Source of the DNA: Okapia johnstoni
Taxonomy: Eukaryota > Chordata > Mammalia > Artiodactyla > Giraffidae
Reading direction: 5' to 3'
Assembly (NCBI GenBank): GCA_024291935.2
Contig: CM044311.1
Location: 21,909,001-21,973,000 of the forward strand
DNA: 64,000 nucleotides
Below, piece after piece: positions 22,643 through 34,765 of this stretch. Each line of letters begins with the position of its first letter. Position 1 is the stretch's first letter. The notes beneath the pieces were generated by a model, which saw only the letters and a program-made list of their open reading frames with translations, had not been told where the DNA came from and searched no databases. A program made the translations under genes and the position numbers.

Positions 22643-23855
22643 ATATTTAATAGTATACATGGGAATAAGATAAATTCCAGCTATGGTTTGGAGGGCTACA
22701 AAGTTGACAATGTATTCAATAATAGTGGTGTATTTTTAATAATGATTTCAAATTACTTTAACTTGTTTATGTACTAACATGTGATTTTTTTTTTACAAAA
22801 AAATGATGAAAATAATTAATACTCAAAAGATTTAAAACCAGAACAGTGTGTTTATGGAGAAAGTCTTTCTTCATTATGTATATGATCCTGGCTAGTAATG
22901 ACTATAATTCTACCAGAGTAAATATTTTCAGTGAACTTCTATTTTTCTCACTGAGGAATAAACTTTATTACTTTCATCATGTATTTTTTTTTTTTTAGAT
23001 TTTAACATTAGCCATAATGCTATCATTAGCACTGCAAGCTTCCTTTTATTCATTAACAAAAGAAACCTGTTGTTTCAAATTAAAACACTGATGGAGACAC
23101 TATTTGCATAGGCAGTGTGAAAGGGTGATTAGATTAACCAAAATTCTTTGATTAGGAGAATACTTCCTAGTGTCAGTCTCTGATAATTACTCAAAACTTA
23201 TCTTGTTACATGATATTTTAACTGACAGCTTTGTTGCCTATGTTTTCTCTGTTTCTTTACTTCCTATATAACATGCTTACTGTTTTAGATTTTATGCATA
23301 TATTCTGGATAGTTCATGCCTAGAAGCAATGAATCTGTGTTCAAGTCTATGCTAAAAGTGTCAATTTTCTACTTTTACAGTGGAGGGTGTGCAACTATTA
23401 TATAGTAGAAGGACTCAGAAAATTGCTATATATTTCTTTATAATATTAAGGAAAAATAAGGAATACATGAAAGCCCTAGAAATCGTCTTATTCATATTTT
23501 TATGAGATCAAAGACTCTTTTGTATTAGGACATAATTATATGTTTTAGAGTTTATAGGAAATTATTTCAGAGGGTGAAAATTAATATTATTTAGCTAAAT
23601 ATTTACCTTCTTTAAAGTTATGGTTATATATATAGAACTAGTACATAAAATAGAATGTTTTTCTTTAACAATAATATTTTGAATATGCTAATACTCCTAC
23701 ACATCTCTTACTCCCAGTGCCACTTACTTCATGGAGAAAATAGAAGCTGTCAAGCATGTTCATCAGAGCATATCAAGTAATGAATACACACTTCATGTGT
23801 TTGTGATGATAATGTCTTTCTTTCCTAATTTTACAAATGATAAAGTACCTCAACT
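22643..23855. other. Unassigned AT-rich stretch
   Basis: About 1.2 kb with no gene or named repeat. T-runs lie near 22784-22793 and 22987-22998. Confidence 0.5.
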
Positions 23856-23863
23856 ATTATGGT

Positions 23864-24090
23864 CTTACTGTGCTGTGCTCAGTCGCTTCAGTTGTGTCTG
23901 ACTCTTCACAACCCAATGACTATAGCCCACCAGGCTCCTCTGTCCATAGGATTCTCCAGGCAAGAATACTGGAGTGGATTGCCTTGCCCTCCTCCAGGGG
24001 ATTTTCCCAACCCAAAGATCTAGCCCACATCTCTTCTGTCTCCTGCACTGGCAGGTGGGTTCTTTACCACTAGCACCACCTGGAAAACCC
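23864..24090 (-). mobile_element. Bov-tA SINE, antisense
   Basis: Complete antisense copy from gtgctgtgctcagtcgcttc to actagcaccacctggaaaac. A direct repeat attatggt flanks it at 23856-23863 and 24091-24098. Confidence 0.95.
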
Positions 24091-24098
24091 ATTATGGT

Positions 24099-24699
24099 TT
24101 TCCTGTTCCTGTGTAAGACAACCACTTCATCAGACATTTCTGTAGTCCACATTACCCTAGAGTCTTTGCAAGAACTTCACTCCAGCCTCTATACCCCTAA
24201 TTTACTTGCAACACTGATAGTCTGGTTTCACTGGAAATTTCCTATTAGGATATGAACATGCTCTAGATTTCCCAAATGAAATATCCAACAAACCACACCA
24301 AAACACCCCAACACCCCACACAAGCTACCACTCAATTTCTGTCTTCAGCATTATCAGGCTAAGCAAACAAACAAACAAAAACCTGTGCCTACTTCATCAC
24401 TTTTCTCAGATTCTCTCCTGAAGTCTTTTAGTAATGTTTATACAACCCCCCGCACCCTCCCAAAAAAAAAACTGCATAGAAACTGTTTTTGTTTTCACTT
24501 TATGTTGGCAATTGCAGTAGTACTTGTCTGGGATTATCATACATTACCTCTCATTGACGCTTGATCTCTTGATTTTGAAACTATCTACTATTGGCCTAAT
24601 AACTCCTAATTCAAGTTATTTATAATCACATGAATGATCGTACTTCCTGAAAATCCTATATCATGCTACATCGATATTAAAAAGATCATACCTGGAGAT
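24099..24699. other. Unassigned stretch
   Basis: Contains A/C-rich runs near 24290-24325 and (CAAA)n near 24364-24381. No gene seen. Confidence 0.45.
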
Positions 24700-24823
24700 C
24701 AGTCAAGGTGATATAGATTGTTGTAAAGATAATATATGTATAACTGAGACACTTTGCTGTACAGCAGAAATTAATACAGCATTGAAAATCAACTATACTT
24801 TAGTTGTTTAAAAAAAAAAAAAG
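24700..24823 (+). mobile_element. L1 LINE 3' end with poly(A), sense
   Basis: tgagacactttgctgtacag and gaaaatcaactatactttag mark the L1 3' terminus. An A-run of about 13 bases follows at 24810-24822. Confidence 0.8.
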
Positions 24824-25290
24824 CTATGATAAGATCAGCAGAAAGAGTCCTCTCTTCCAACTACATTTTTCTAGTTGTCACATTTCCAATCACAGTTATT
24901 CATTGCAGTAGACAAGGAGTTGATTTAACTGAAACTACAAACTTTATGGAGCTAGAGTGATTTTTTTTTATATATTTTATTCTGGGTGCAACAAATTAAT
25001 ACATATATGTAAATTACTACCAGACTCCACCTATATTCCCAGAATTTTTAACACCCTCATAAAAAATTAACTAAAATAAGTATTAATCCCATAGCACTTG
25101 ATGTGTAACCCACAATAAATTTGACATATGCTTATTAAAATTAAATGAATTTCTCAAAAATTTGTAACCAGCAGTAATACTTTAAAATATATAAAGACTA
25201 ATTATAACTATAAAAAATAATAAAAATATTGAAGAAAATAATGAATTATTGAAATCATCATAATCGGAGAAATAATGATATGTAAATCTG
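24824..25290. other. Unassigned AT-rich stretch
   Basis: Nothing recognised. Confidence 0.4.
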
Positions 25291-25292
25291 TT

Positions 25293-27142
25293 TAATTCAG
25301 TTCAGTTTAGTCGCTCAATTGTGTCCAACTCTTTGCAACCCCATGGACTGCAGCACACCAGGCTTCCTGATCCATCACCAACTCCCAGAGCTTACTCAAA
25401 CTCCGGTGATGCCATCCAACCATCCCATCCTCTGTCATCCTCTTGTCCCCTTGCCTTCAATCATTCCCAGCATCAGGGTCTTTCCCAATGAGTCAGTTCT
25501 TTGCCTCAGGTGGCCAAAGTACTGGAGCTTCAGCTTCAGCATCAGTCCTTCCAATGAATGTTAAGGACTGATTTCCTTTAGGATGGACTGGTTTGATCTC
25601 CTTGCAGTTCAAAGTACTCTCAAGTTTTCTCCAGCATCACAGTTCAAAAGCATCAATTCTCCCCTGCTCAGCCTTCTTTATGGTCCAGTTCTCACATCCA
25701 AACATGATTATGGATGTATCCATCCATACATCTCATATCAATGCATGACAAAACCTGGCATTGACTAGATGGACCTTTGTAGGCAAAGTAATGTCTCTGC
25801 TTTTTAATATGATGTCTAGATTGGTCATAGCTTTTCTTTGAAGGAGCAAACATCTTTTAATTTCATAGCTGCAGTCACCCTCTACAGTGATTTTGGAGCC
25901 CAAGAAAATAAAGTCTGTCACTGTTTCCATTGTTTCCCCATCTATTTGCCATAAAGTAATGGAACCGGATGCCATGGTCTTAGTTTTCTGAACATTGAGT
26001 TTTAAGGCCACCTTTTTCACTCTCCTCTTTCACGTTCATCAGGATGCTCTTTAATTCTTTGCTTTCTGCCATAAGGGTAGTGTCATCTGTGTAACTGAAG
26101 ACATTAATATTTCTCCTGGAAATCTTGATTCCAGCTTGTGCTTCATCCAGCTTGGCATTTCACATTTGATGTACTCTACATATAAGTTAAATAAGCAGAG
26201 TGACAATATACAGTCTTGACATACTCCTTCCCCAATTTGGAAGCAGTTCATTGTTCCATGTCTTGTTCTAACTGCTGTTTCTTGATCTGCATACAGGTTT
26301 CTCAGGAGGCAGGTCAGGTGGTCTGGTATTCCTGTCTCTTTAAGAATTTTCCACAATTTTCAGCATAAGGAGCACACATTTTGTTGTGATCCACACAGTA
26401 AAATGCTTTGACATAGTCAGTAAAGCACAAATAGATGCTTTTCTCTTGCTTTTTCGATGATCCAACAGATGTTAGCAATTTGATTTCTGGTTCCTCTGCT
26501 CTTTCTCAATCCAGCTTGAACACCTGGAATTTCTCAGTTCATATACTGTTGAAGCCTCACTTAGAGAATTTTGAGCATTACTTTGCTAGCGTGTGAGATG
26601 AGGGCAATTGTGCGGTAATTTGAACATTTTTTTGGCATTGCCTTTCTTTGGGATTGGGATGAAAACTGACCTTTTCTAGTCCTGTGGCCACTGCTGAGTT
26701 TTGCAAATTTGCTGGCTTATTGAGTGAAGCATTTTAATAACATCATCTTTTAGGATTTGAAATAGATCAACTGGAATTCCATCATCTCCACTAGCTTTGT
26801 TCGTAGAGACGCTTTCTGAGGTCCACTTGACTTCTCACTCCAGGATGTCTGGCTCAGGTGAGTGATCACACCATCATAGTTATCTGACTCATTAAGATCT
26901 TTTTTGTATAGTTCTGTGTATTCTTGCCATCTCTTCTTAATATCTTCTGGTTTTGTTAGGTCCATACCATTTCTGTCCTTTATTGTGAGCATCTTTGCAT
27001 GAAATGTTCCCTTGGTATGTCTAATTTTCTTGAAGAGACCTCTAATTTTTCCCACTCAGTTTTTTTCCTCTAATTCTTTGCATTGATCATGGAGGAAGGC
27101 TTTCTTATCTCTCCTTGCTATTCTTTGGAACTCTGTATTCTA
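25293..27142 (-). mobile_element. Long BovB LINE, 5'-truncated, antisense
   Basis: About 1.85 kb, from the 3' tail (taattcagttcagtttagtc) to upstream of the RT core (ttctttggaactctgtattc). Readable minus-strand pieces are 25733-26020 (C-terminal region), 26051-26356 (RT motifs, with YADD lost) and 26750-27055 (linker before RT). Small insertions at about 25710-25755 and 26357-26378 are absent from other copies. Frames are broken many times, so it is an older copy. Confidence 0.96.
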
Positions 27143-28078
27143 GATGATAGTTTTAGCAAAATGATTTTGACAAATTCAAAATTAAAAGAAGTTTTATAGT
27201 AAAAAGTTGAGATAAGTGGATTTTTAAGGAAGTTATTTTTGAATAGTTTAATAAGTTATAAAAACATCTAAGAAAATTATTGAAATATTTGCATAATTAT
27301 ATAACTTTTATAATTGAATTTGGCTCAATTTCATAGGATAAATCTAAAATTTTGTATCAATAAACATAAATAGCACATATCTGGGATAAAATTTTACAAT
27401 GTATAAAAAACTAACAAATTAAATTCTGGAATTCTTGTTTTATCAAATTATGTAAAAAATAAGTGTCTTTCTAAGACATATGAATAAAAATAAGACATAT
27501 AAATAAAATATCAAAAGAATAATATAATGCTAAGTAAACCTAGACTGCATTATTTTACATCCAGTGAAAAATAGGAAATATAACACTTTACTAATAATAT
27601 TTAGTGGTTTAAATTTCATTTTGCATGTTTGGTATAATTCAGTGACCACTGAATTCCATTTTTAATCAGAATTTTTGTGGCAAATCTCATCTTCAAAATT
27701 GTTATTTACATTTTATCAAAAACAATGGCAAAAGAAGTGGGGAATTACATACATATATACATGTATATATCTGTTATAAATGTATGGTTACTCTGCTTCT
27801 AAATCACAATAAAAATTAAAAGCACTATTTTTATCCGGATTTCTCTCAGTTATTATTATTTCCAGATATTTTATCAGAAGTAACATTAAAATACTGTTAA
27901 TTTACTACTTAATTTACTAAGTAATTTTTGTTTGTTTCTTTTTGAGCATCAATAAATTGTGGACATTCCCGGTATCACTCAAGACCAAATTGATTGTTAA
28001 TCTGTCCCCTAGAAATAACAATATACATTTTTCTAATAACACATTTATTTCTTCCTTCTTATAAAACTGACAGAAAAT
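27143..28078. other. Very AT-rich unassigned stretch
   Basis: No gene or named repeat over 0.9 kb. Confidence 0.5.
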
Positions 28079-28088
28079 GATTCATAAG

Positions 28089-28213
28089 CTGCTAAGCTGC
28101 TGCTAAGTCATGTCCGACTCTGTGCGATCCCATAGACGGCAGCCCACCAGGCTCCGCCGTCCCTGGGATTTTCCAGGCAAGAATACGGGAGTGGGTTGCC
28201 ATTGCCTTCTCCG
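28089..28213 (-). mobile_element. Bov-A SINE monomer, antisense
   Basis: A single Bov-A unit (half of Bov-A2), from ctgctaagctgctgctaagt to attgccttctccg. A perfect 10-bp target-site duplication, gattcataag, lies at 28079-28088 and 28214-28223, so the monomer was inserted as such and is not a broken dimer. Confidence 0.94.
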
Positions 28214-28315
28214 GATTCATAAGAAATACTTTCAAATTAATGTTTACAGATTAGTTGATTAATTTCTCATTTATGCTGTTAAACATTCTCCAAGTAGACA
28301 TACTCTAATAGGGAA

Positions 28316-29262
28316 TGGAACAACAGACTGGTTCCAAATAGGAAAAGGAGTATGTCAAGGCTGCATATTGCCACCGTGCTTATTTAACTTATGTGCAGAG
28401 TACATCATGAGAAACGCTGGGCTGGATGAAGCACAAGCTGGAATCAAGATTGCCGGGAGAAATATCAATAACCTCAGACATGCAGATGACACCACCCTTA
28501 TGGCAGAAAGTGAAGAAGAACTAGAGAGCCTCTTGATGAAAGTGAAACAGAAGAGTGAAAAAGTTAGCTTAAAGCTCAACATTCAGAAAACTAGGATCAT
28601 GGCATCTGGTCCCATCACTTCATGGCAGATAGAGGGGGAAACACTGGAAACAGTGGCTGACTTTATTTTTCTGAGCTCCAAAATCACTGCTGATGATAAT
28701 TGCAGCCATGAAATTAAAAGATGCTTACTCCTTGGAAGGAAAGTTATGATGAACCCAAAGAGCATATTAAAAAGCAGAGACATTACTTTGCCAACAAAGG
28801 TCTGTCTAGTCAAGGCTATGTTTTTTCCAGTGGTCATATATAGATGTGAGAGTTGGGCTATAAAGAAAGCTGAGCATAGAAGAACTGATGGTTTTGAACT
28901 GTGGTGTTGGAGAAGACTCTTGAGATACCCTTGGACTGCAAGGAGATCCAACCAATCCATCCTAAAGAGATCAGTCCTGGGTATTCATTGGAAGGACTGA
29001 TGTTGAAGGTGAAACTCCAATACTTTGGCCACCTGATGCGAAGAGCTGACTCATTTGAATAGACCATGATGCTGGGAAAGATTGAGGGCAGGAAGAGAAG
29101 GGGACGGCAGAGGATGAGATAGCTGGATGGCATCACCGACTTGATGGACATGGATTTGGGTGGACTCCTGGAGCTGGTGATAGACAGGGAGGCCTGGCGT
29201 GCTGTAGTTCATGGGATTGCAAAGAGTCAGACACGACTGAGTGACTGAATTGAACTGAATTG
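28316..29262 (+). mobile_element. BovB LINE, 5'-truncated, sense
   Basis: A 947-bp insertion beginning in the RT region (tggaacaacagactggttcc) and ending in the tail gaattgaactgaattg. A perfect 9-bp target-site duplication, aatagggaa, lies at 28307-28315 and 29263-29271. It is one of the better preserved copies and keeps the CGA codon that many others have lost. Confidence 0.97.
28368..29000 (+). pseudogene. BovB RT C-terminal fragment, mutated YADD
   Basis: A 210-residue open frame. It starts in RT motif B (PCLFNLCAEYIMRNAG) and continues through motif C, read as RHADDTTL: the usual tyrosine of YADD is histidine, a change expected to weaken polymerase activity. It then runs through KLNIQKT, the SSKITAD motif E region and the conserved RCESWAIKKAEHR block. 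The end (VLGIHWKD) is out of frame. Function of an intact copy would be target-primed reverse transcription. Confidence 0.94.
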
Positions 29263-29289
29263 AATAGGGAAATTTTTGTTTTGTTTTTG

Positions 29290-29612
29290 TTGGTTTCCAC
29301 TGGCTCAGCTGATAATTATCCACCTGCAATGCAAGAGGCCCCGTTTCAATTCCTGGGTCTGAAAGATCCCCTGGAAAAGAGATAGTCTACTGACTCCAGT
29401 ATTCTTCGGCTTCCCTTGTTGTTCAGTCATTAAAGAATCTGGCTGCAGTGCAGGAGACCTGGGTTTGATCCCTGGGTTGGTAAGTTCCCCTGAGAAGGGC
29501 ACGTGACTCACTCCTGTATTCTTGTCTGGAGAACAGCCATGGACAGAGGAGCCTAGCAGGCTATACAGTCTATGTGGTCACAAAGAGCTGGACAACACTG
29601 AGCGATTAAGCA
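29290..29612 (+). mobile_element. Bov-tA SINE, dimeric, sense
   Basis: Two tRNA-like heads, near 29297 (ccactggctcagctgataat) and 29408 (cggcttcccttgttgttcag), then a decayed body and tail (caacactgagcgattaagca). Confidence 0.88.
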
Positions 29613-29746
29613 GAAGCAGAGCACATTTAGATATATAATATTTTTTGCCTAAAAGATTTTTAACTTACGTTGGGAATATATGACAAAATTATACTGCTTA
29701 AAATTCCAAGTTTAAGATCATTGCCTAAGTGAGTTGAAACTATGTA

Positions 29747-30885
29747 ACATTTGTTGTTATTCAATTGCTCAGTCATGTCCAATGCTGCGACCCCATAGAC
29801 TGCAGCACACCAGACTTCCCTTTCCTTCACTATCTCCTGAAGTTTGCTCAAACTCATGTCCCTTGAGTCAGTGATGCCATCCAACCATCTTATACTCTGT
29901 CATTCCCTGCTCCTCCTCCCTTCTATCATTGTGAGCATAAGGGTCTTTTCCAATGAGTCAATTCTTCACTTCAGGTGGCCAAAGTATTGGAGCTTCAGCT
30001 TCAGCATCAGTCCAATCAATGTGTTGGTTTCCTTTAGGATTGACTGGTTTGATCTCCTTGCCATCCAAGGGATCCTCAAGAGTCTTCTCCAGCACCACAG
30101 TTCGAAAGCATCAGTTCTTCAGCACTCAGCCTTCTTTATGATCCAACTCTCACATCCATTCATGACTACTTGAAAAATTGTAGCTTTGACTATATGGATC
30201 TTTACAGGAAATTGATGTCTCTATTTTTTTAATATGTTGTCTAGGTTGGTCATTGGTTTTCTTCCAAGGAGCAGGGGCCTTTAATTTCATGGTTACAGTC
30301 AGCAACTGAGGTGATTTTGGAGCTCACGAAAATCAAGTCTGTTACTGTTTCGATTGTATACCCATCAATTTTCCATGAAGTGATGGGACTGGATGCCATG
30401 ATCTTAGTTTTTTGAATGCTGAGTTTTAACCTAACTTTTTGCTCTCTTCTTTCACTTTTCATCAAGAGGATCTTTAGTTCCTCTTTTCTTTCTGCCATTA
30501 GCATGGTGTTATCTGCGTATCTGAGGATATAGGTACTTCTAGCAATCTTGATTTCAGCTTGAGCTTCATCCAGTCAAGCATTTTATATGATATAATCTGC
30601 ATACAAGTTAAATAAGCAGGGTGACACTATACAGTCTTGATGTACTCATTTCCCTGTTTGGAACTATTTTGTTGTCCTATGTCCAGTTATAACTGTAGCT
30701 TCTTGACCTGTGTGCAGATTTCTCAGGAGGGAGATAAGGTGGTCTGGTATTCACATCTCTTAAAGAATTTTCCCCAGTTTGGTGTGATATACACATTCGA
30801 AGGCTTTAGCGTAGTCAATGAAGCAGAAGTAGATGCTTTTTTGGAGTTCCCTTGCTTTTTCTATGGTCCAACAGATGTTGGATCA
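29747..30885 (-). mobile_element. Old BovB LINE, antisense
   Basis: An older-type 3' end (ttgttgttattcaattgctc) at left; the element runs 1.1 kb into the RT region (ttggagttcccttgcttttt). Frames are short; 30250-30504 on the minus strand is a C-terminal remnant. The RT YADD region near 30515 reads with substitutions. Confidence 0.95.
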
Positions 30886-30947
30886 ATTGTAACATTAATT
30901 TTAAACAAATCTCCATTGAGAAAGGAAATTTAAAACAGAAACACTGA

Positions 30948-31232
30948 TTTTTTTTAATTAATTTATTTTTAATTGAAGGATAATTGCTTTACAGAATTTT
31001 GCTGTTTTCTGTCAAACCTCAACATGAATCAGCCATAGGTATACCTACATCCACTACCTTTTGAATCTCCCTCTCATCTCCCTCCCCATCCCACCCCTCT
31101 AGGTTGACACAAAGCATCTGTTTTAATTTCCTGAGCCATACACCAAATTCCCGTTGGCCATCTATTTTACATAAGATAATGTAAGTTTCCATCTTACTCT
31201 TTCCATACATCTCACCCTCTCCTCCTGAATTT
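30948..31232 (-). mobile_element. Ruminant L1 3'UTR, antisense
   Basis: The blocks ttgaaggataattgctttac, ctgtcaaacctcaacatgaa, atcccacccctctaggttga and acataagataatgtaagttt are those of late ruminant L1 (L1_BT-type) 3' ends. A T-run at 30945-30954 stands where the complementary poly(A) tail belongs. Confidence 0.88.
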
Positions 31233-31692
31233 TTTCTGTTACTAATGAAGTGCAATTGGACTGTGAAAATCCACATAATTCATATACTTTATCATGGAAA
31301 ACACTGGGGAAGTACCAAAGTGGAATAAGTCATAAAATTAATACAGACTCTCAACTCTGCACTATGGCACTAATAAATACTTCATTTTCCCTCTGTGTAA
31401 GAACTCATTTGGCATCTATTCATCAATTTCTTTAGCTTTTTTTGTTTCTTTGTTGGTATTATTTCTTGAGATTTTAAAACATATAGATTTAAAATATGTT
31501 TCATATAAAATAATTTCATAAGTAGTATTGTTAAACAGTGACAGATGGATATTAATTCATAAAGATAAAATTTAGCATGGCAATGATTTATAACAGTAAT
31601 ATAAGTTACTTTTTTATTTGTACTGTTCATTTTGTTATTCTTTTTTAACTACTATAAGAATAATACTTAGATTTTCTGTCCCTGTAGCAAAA
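31233..31692. other. Unassigned AT-rich stretch
   Basis: Nothing recognised. Confidence 0.4.
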
Positions 31693-31705
31693 CTATAATA
31701 TATTT

Positions 31706-31904
31706 GAAAGTGAAAGTGAAAGTGGCTCAGTCGTGTCCGACTCTTTGCGACCCCATGGACTATATAGTCCATGGAATTCTCCAGGCCAGAATACTGGAGT
31801 GGGTAGCCTATCCCTTCTCCAGGGGATCTTCCCAACCCAGGAATGGAACCGGGGTCTCCTGCATTGCAGGCAGATTCTTTACCAACCGAGCTATGAGGGA
31901 AGCC
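31706..31904 (-). mobile_element. Bov-tA SINE, antisense, well preserved
   Basis: Starts in a GAAAGT repeat (gaaagtgaaagtgaaagtgg) and ends ccgagctatgagggaagcc. A perfect 13-bp target-site duplication, ctataatatattt, lies at 31693-31705 and 31905-31917. It is the longest perfect duplication in the window and suggests a fairly recent insertion. Confidence 0.97.
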
Positions 31905-31917
31905 CTATAATATATTT

Positions 31918-32139
31918 AGCAAATCTTAATTGAGATTTGGAGAAGAAAATATAAGAAAACTTAAAATCTGGGTAACAGCTTCACTATTTTAAATTCAGAT
32001 CAGATATCTATATTTCTTTTCATAACAGTACATAAAGTCTCATGTGATACTTACATGTTTTTAGGCATATTGAGCATCAAGAAACCTTCTTTTGACAAAT
32101 ATCTTAGAAAATGCATTTGTGAAGTAACATTAAGACCTC
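31918..32139. other. Unassigned AT-rich stretch
   Basis: Nothing recognised. Confidence 0.35.
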
Positions 32140-32387
32140 CTGCTGCTGCTGCTGCTGCTAAGTCGCGTCAGTCGTGTCCGACTTTGTGCGACCCCGTAGA
32201 CGGCAGCCCACCAGGCTCCTCCCTCCCTGGGATTCTCCAGGCAAGAATAATGGAGTGGGTTGCCATTTCCTCCTCCAGTGCATGAAAGTGAAAAGTGAAA
32301 GTGAAGTCGCTCAGTCGTGTGTGACTCTTGGCGACCCCATGGGCTGCAGCCTACCAGGCTCCTCCATCCATGGGGTTTCCCAGGAGA
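32140..32387 (-). mobile_element. Bov-A2 SINE, antisense, truncated
   Basis: (TGC)n at 32141-32159, then taagtcgcgtcagtcgtgtc, and a second unit joined at catgaaagtgaaaagtgaaa. The right end stops at tggggtttcccaggagaaag, about 30 bp short of a complete dimer. Confidence 0.95.
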
Positions 32388-33487
32388 AAGCCCTATATTC
32401 CCTTGATGGATACGTTATTTATAAATCTATCCTTCAGGTCATCTCATGCTATCTAAAGCATATATACTCTGCTTTAAAAAAATATATATCAATACCTACT
32501 AATTGCTTCCTGAGTAGGTTTTGGTATTATTTCGTTGAAAGCTATAATTTAGCAAACAGATTTAGCAAGCAGCAGATAAAACAATTAGTACAAAGATCTT
32601 TCGTGAAAGAAGTGGCTGGCAGTACACCTGCAGTGAAGGCTGAATTTGTAATTTAGAAAACAGATTTAGCAAGTGGCAGATACAACAATTAGTCTAAAAA
32701 TCTTTTTGTGTAAGAAATAACTCACAGAATAGGAAGAGGGAAGACACATTTGCATAAAAATAATATGTCAGTTTCACTGAAAAGCAAATAGTTTTCCATC
32801 TACACCTTTTAACCTTTTCCCTTTCCTTATGATTTTCTCTCTCTTTGGATAGCACAGATGGTCAAGGCTCTAGAATATTTCGAAAGTCATGATCTATACA
32901 ATGTTGTCACATGTAGTAAAATCACTAAATTTTTAACAAACAGTGCCCACTAGGTAGCAATATGTATTGGATTGTGGAAGGAAATAAAACCCATTCCTTT
33001 TTACCTAATTGGGTTTCCATTTCTTTGATTATAGCTGCAACTTCACAAATAGAATTGGTGTATTAGTCACATTTAAAAGTTTCGTAAAACTAAACCAAGA
33101 TGACCTTATGGTATGCATATTTAGGATATCATTCATTATTAATGTCTTGATATAGAAGTAAAGATGGCATTAAAATAGAACCAATGGACCAAAGAATGGA
33201 TTCACAGTAAGTTTCATTGGCTTGCTCAGCTTCAAATTTCTTGTACTTAATTACAAAATAAAGACTGCAATATGGATGCCAGGCCCTCATGTGTATGACC
33301 TTGTACAACCCCTCAATTAAACTGTTATTAAAGCACAAAACACTGTTTAACAAAGGCCTTACTTTTTGAGTTTGGGCTACTCTATGTAAAGTGATGAGAA
33401 GTCCATCAGAACCAATGACTGTCACTATGAACTTCTCTTGACATTTAGAGTTATAAAGTCCTTGGCAATTATGGCCTATTAAACAAT
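32388..33487. other. Unassigned stretch with an unexplained ORF
   Basis: No named repeat. On the minus strand 33129-33503 is open for 124 codons. The product matches no family I recognise, and its N-terminal codons overlap the neighbouring SINE, so a gene is not supported. Confidence 0.45.
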
Positions 33488-33623
33488 GTTGGGAAGATCC
33501 CATGGAGAAGGGAATGGCTACTCACTCCAGTTTTCTTGCCTGGAGAATTCCATGGACAGAGGAGCCTGGTGGGCTACAGTCCATGGGGTCGCAAAGAGTG
33601 GCATGACTGAGCAACATCCACTC
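33488..33623 (+). mobile_element. Bov-tA SINE, 5'-truncated, sense
   Basis: Begins inside the element (tgttgggaagatcccatgga) and keeps the tail to gactgagcaacatccactca. Confidence 0.92.
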
Positions 33624-33667
33624 ACTCAAACAACTTACTGATTTCAGAAATACTATGTCAGGCTCAG

Positions 33668-33877
33668 AGGCTTCCCTGGTGGCTCAATTGTAAAGAATCC
33701 ACGTAATGCAGGAGATGTGGGTGTGGCCCCTGGGTCAGGAAGATCCCTGGAGTAGGAAATGGCAACCCACTCAGGTATTCTTGCCAGGATAATCCCATAG
33801 ACAGAGGAGCCTGGGGGGTATAGTCCATGGGTTTGCAAAGAGTCAGACATGACTGAGTGACTCAGCACACACACAGC
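33668..33877 (+). mobile_element. Bov-tA SINE, sense
   Basis: Runs from aggcttccctggtggctcaa to gactgagtgactcagcacac, ending in a short (CA)n run. It lies only 45 bp after the preceding truncated SINE in the same orientation. Confidence 0.94.
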
Positions 33878-34082
33878 TTGAAATTCTACAACTGAAATTT
33901 ACACAATTTATTCAATTCACAAAATTCCTTTATACAGAATACATATTTTATAAGTTTCATTTGTTTTTCATGCTCTCTCTAATGTTTTGCTTTTTGCTGT
34001 TCACTGTTGTTCTTTTATATGTTTTAATTTTTTATTGTTCTGAAAGGAGGTGTTGCCAATTTTTCTCTCTTCAGGGCTTTCA
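33878..34082. other. Unassigned stretch
   Basis: Nothing recognised. Confidence 0.35.
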
Positions 34083-34220
34083 GGCAATATGGAGTCAACT
34101 CTGTCACTTTAAAAGAAAGACATTTTAGACAATAGGTAAACAAATGGGTGTGATTGTGTCCCAGTAAAATGTTAGTTATAGAAACAGGTGGCAGGCATGA
34201 TTTGGCCCATGTTCACCCTG
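34083..34220 (+). mobile_element. MER5A-type hAT remnant
   Basis: The blocks agacaataggtaaacaaatg, ggtgtgattgtgtcccagta and aacaggtggcaggcatgatt followed by ttggccca keep the order of MER5A (hAT-Charlie). No transposase. An old mammalian layer. Confidence 0.72.
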
Positions 34221-34644
34221 CTTTAGGGAATCATTAATTAGTGTTGTGTGCATTCACTCATACTGTGTTCACTCTGGAAGAAGCTTCATTAACTATGTGC
34301 TTCAAGATTAATTGTTCACTCACTCTAGGGCAAGTGTATGAAATATGAATTTAGTACTAAGTAACAGTAGATCTCCCAAAACATTATCTTTGACTTTAGT
34401 GAAAAATATTCTAAACATTTCTCTATTATGTGATAGTGGAAAATATTTTATTTATAAGACCATTTATATTATAAACTATAAATTTATATGGAATAGTTAT
34501 ATTAAACAATATTTATGTATAATGCACATTCAGTTTGCTTTAATTTAAATAAAATAACCACATTTAAGAATGTGGTCCAATATCAAATGGCAAAATTCAA
34601 CAACGCAAAACTGAAATTACATTTGCACCACCCTAATAATTTTA
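34221..34644. other. Unassigned AT-rich stretch
   Basis: Nothing recognised. Confidence 0.35.
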
Positions 34645-34765
34645 CACATGGTGATGCATATGTCTCAGTGCTACTCTCTCAGTTCTTCCCATCCTATCCT
34701 CTCCTGCTGTGTCCACAAGTCTGCTTTCCATGTCTGTGACTCCACTGCTGCCCTGCAGATAGATC
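34645..34765 (-). mobile_element. Ruminant L1 3'UTR fragment, antisense
   Basis: Blocks gtctcagtgctactctctca, ctcctgctgtgtccacaagt and gctgccctgcagatagat match the distal part of the late ruminant L1 3'UTR. Confidence 0.75.
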
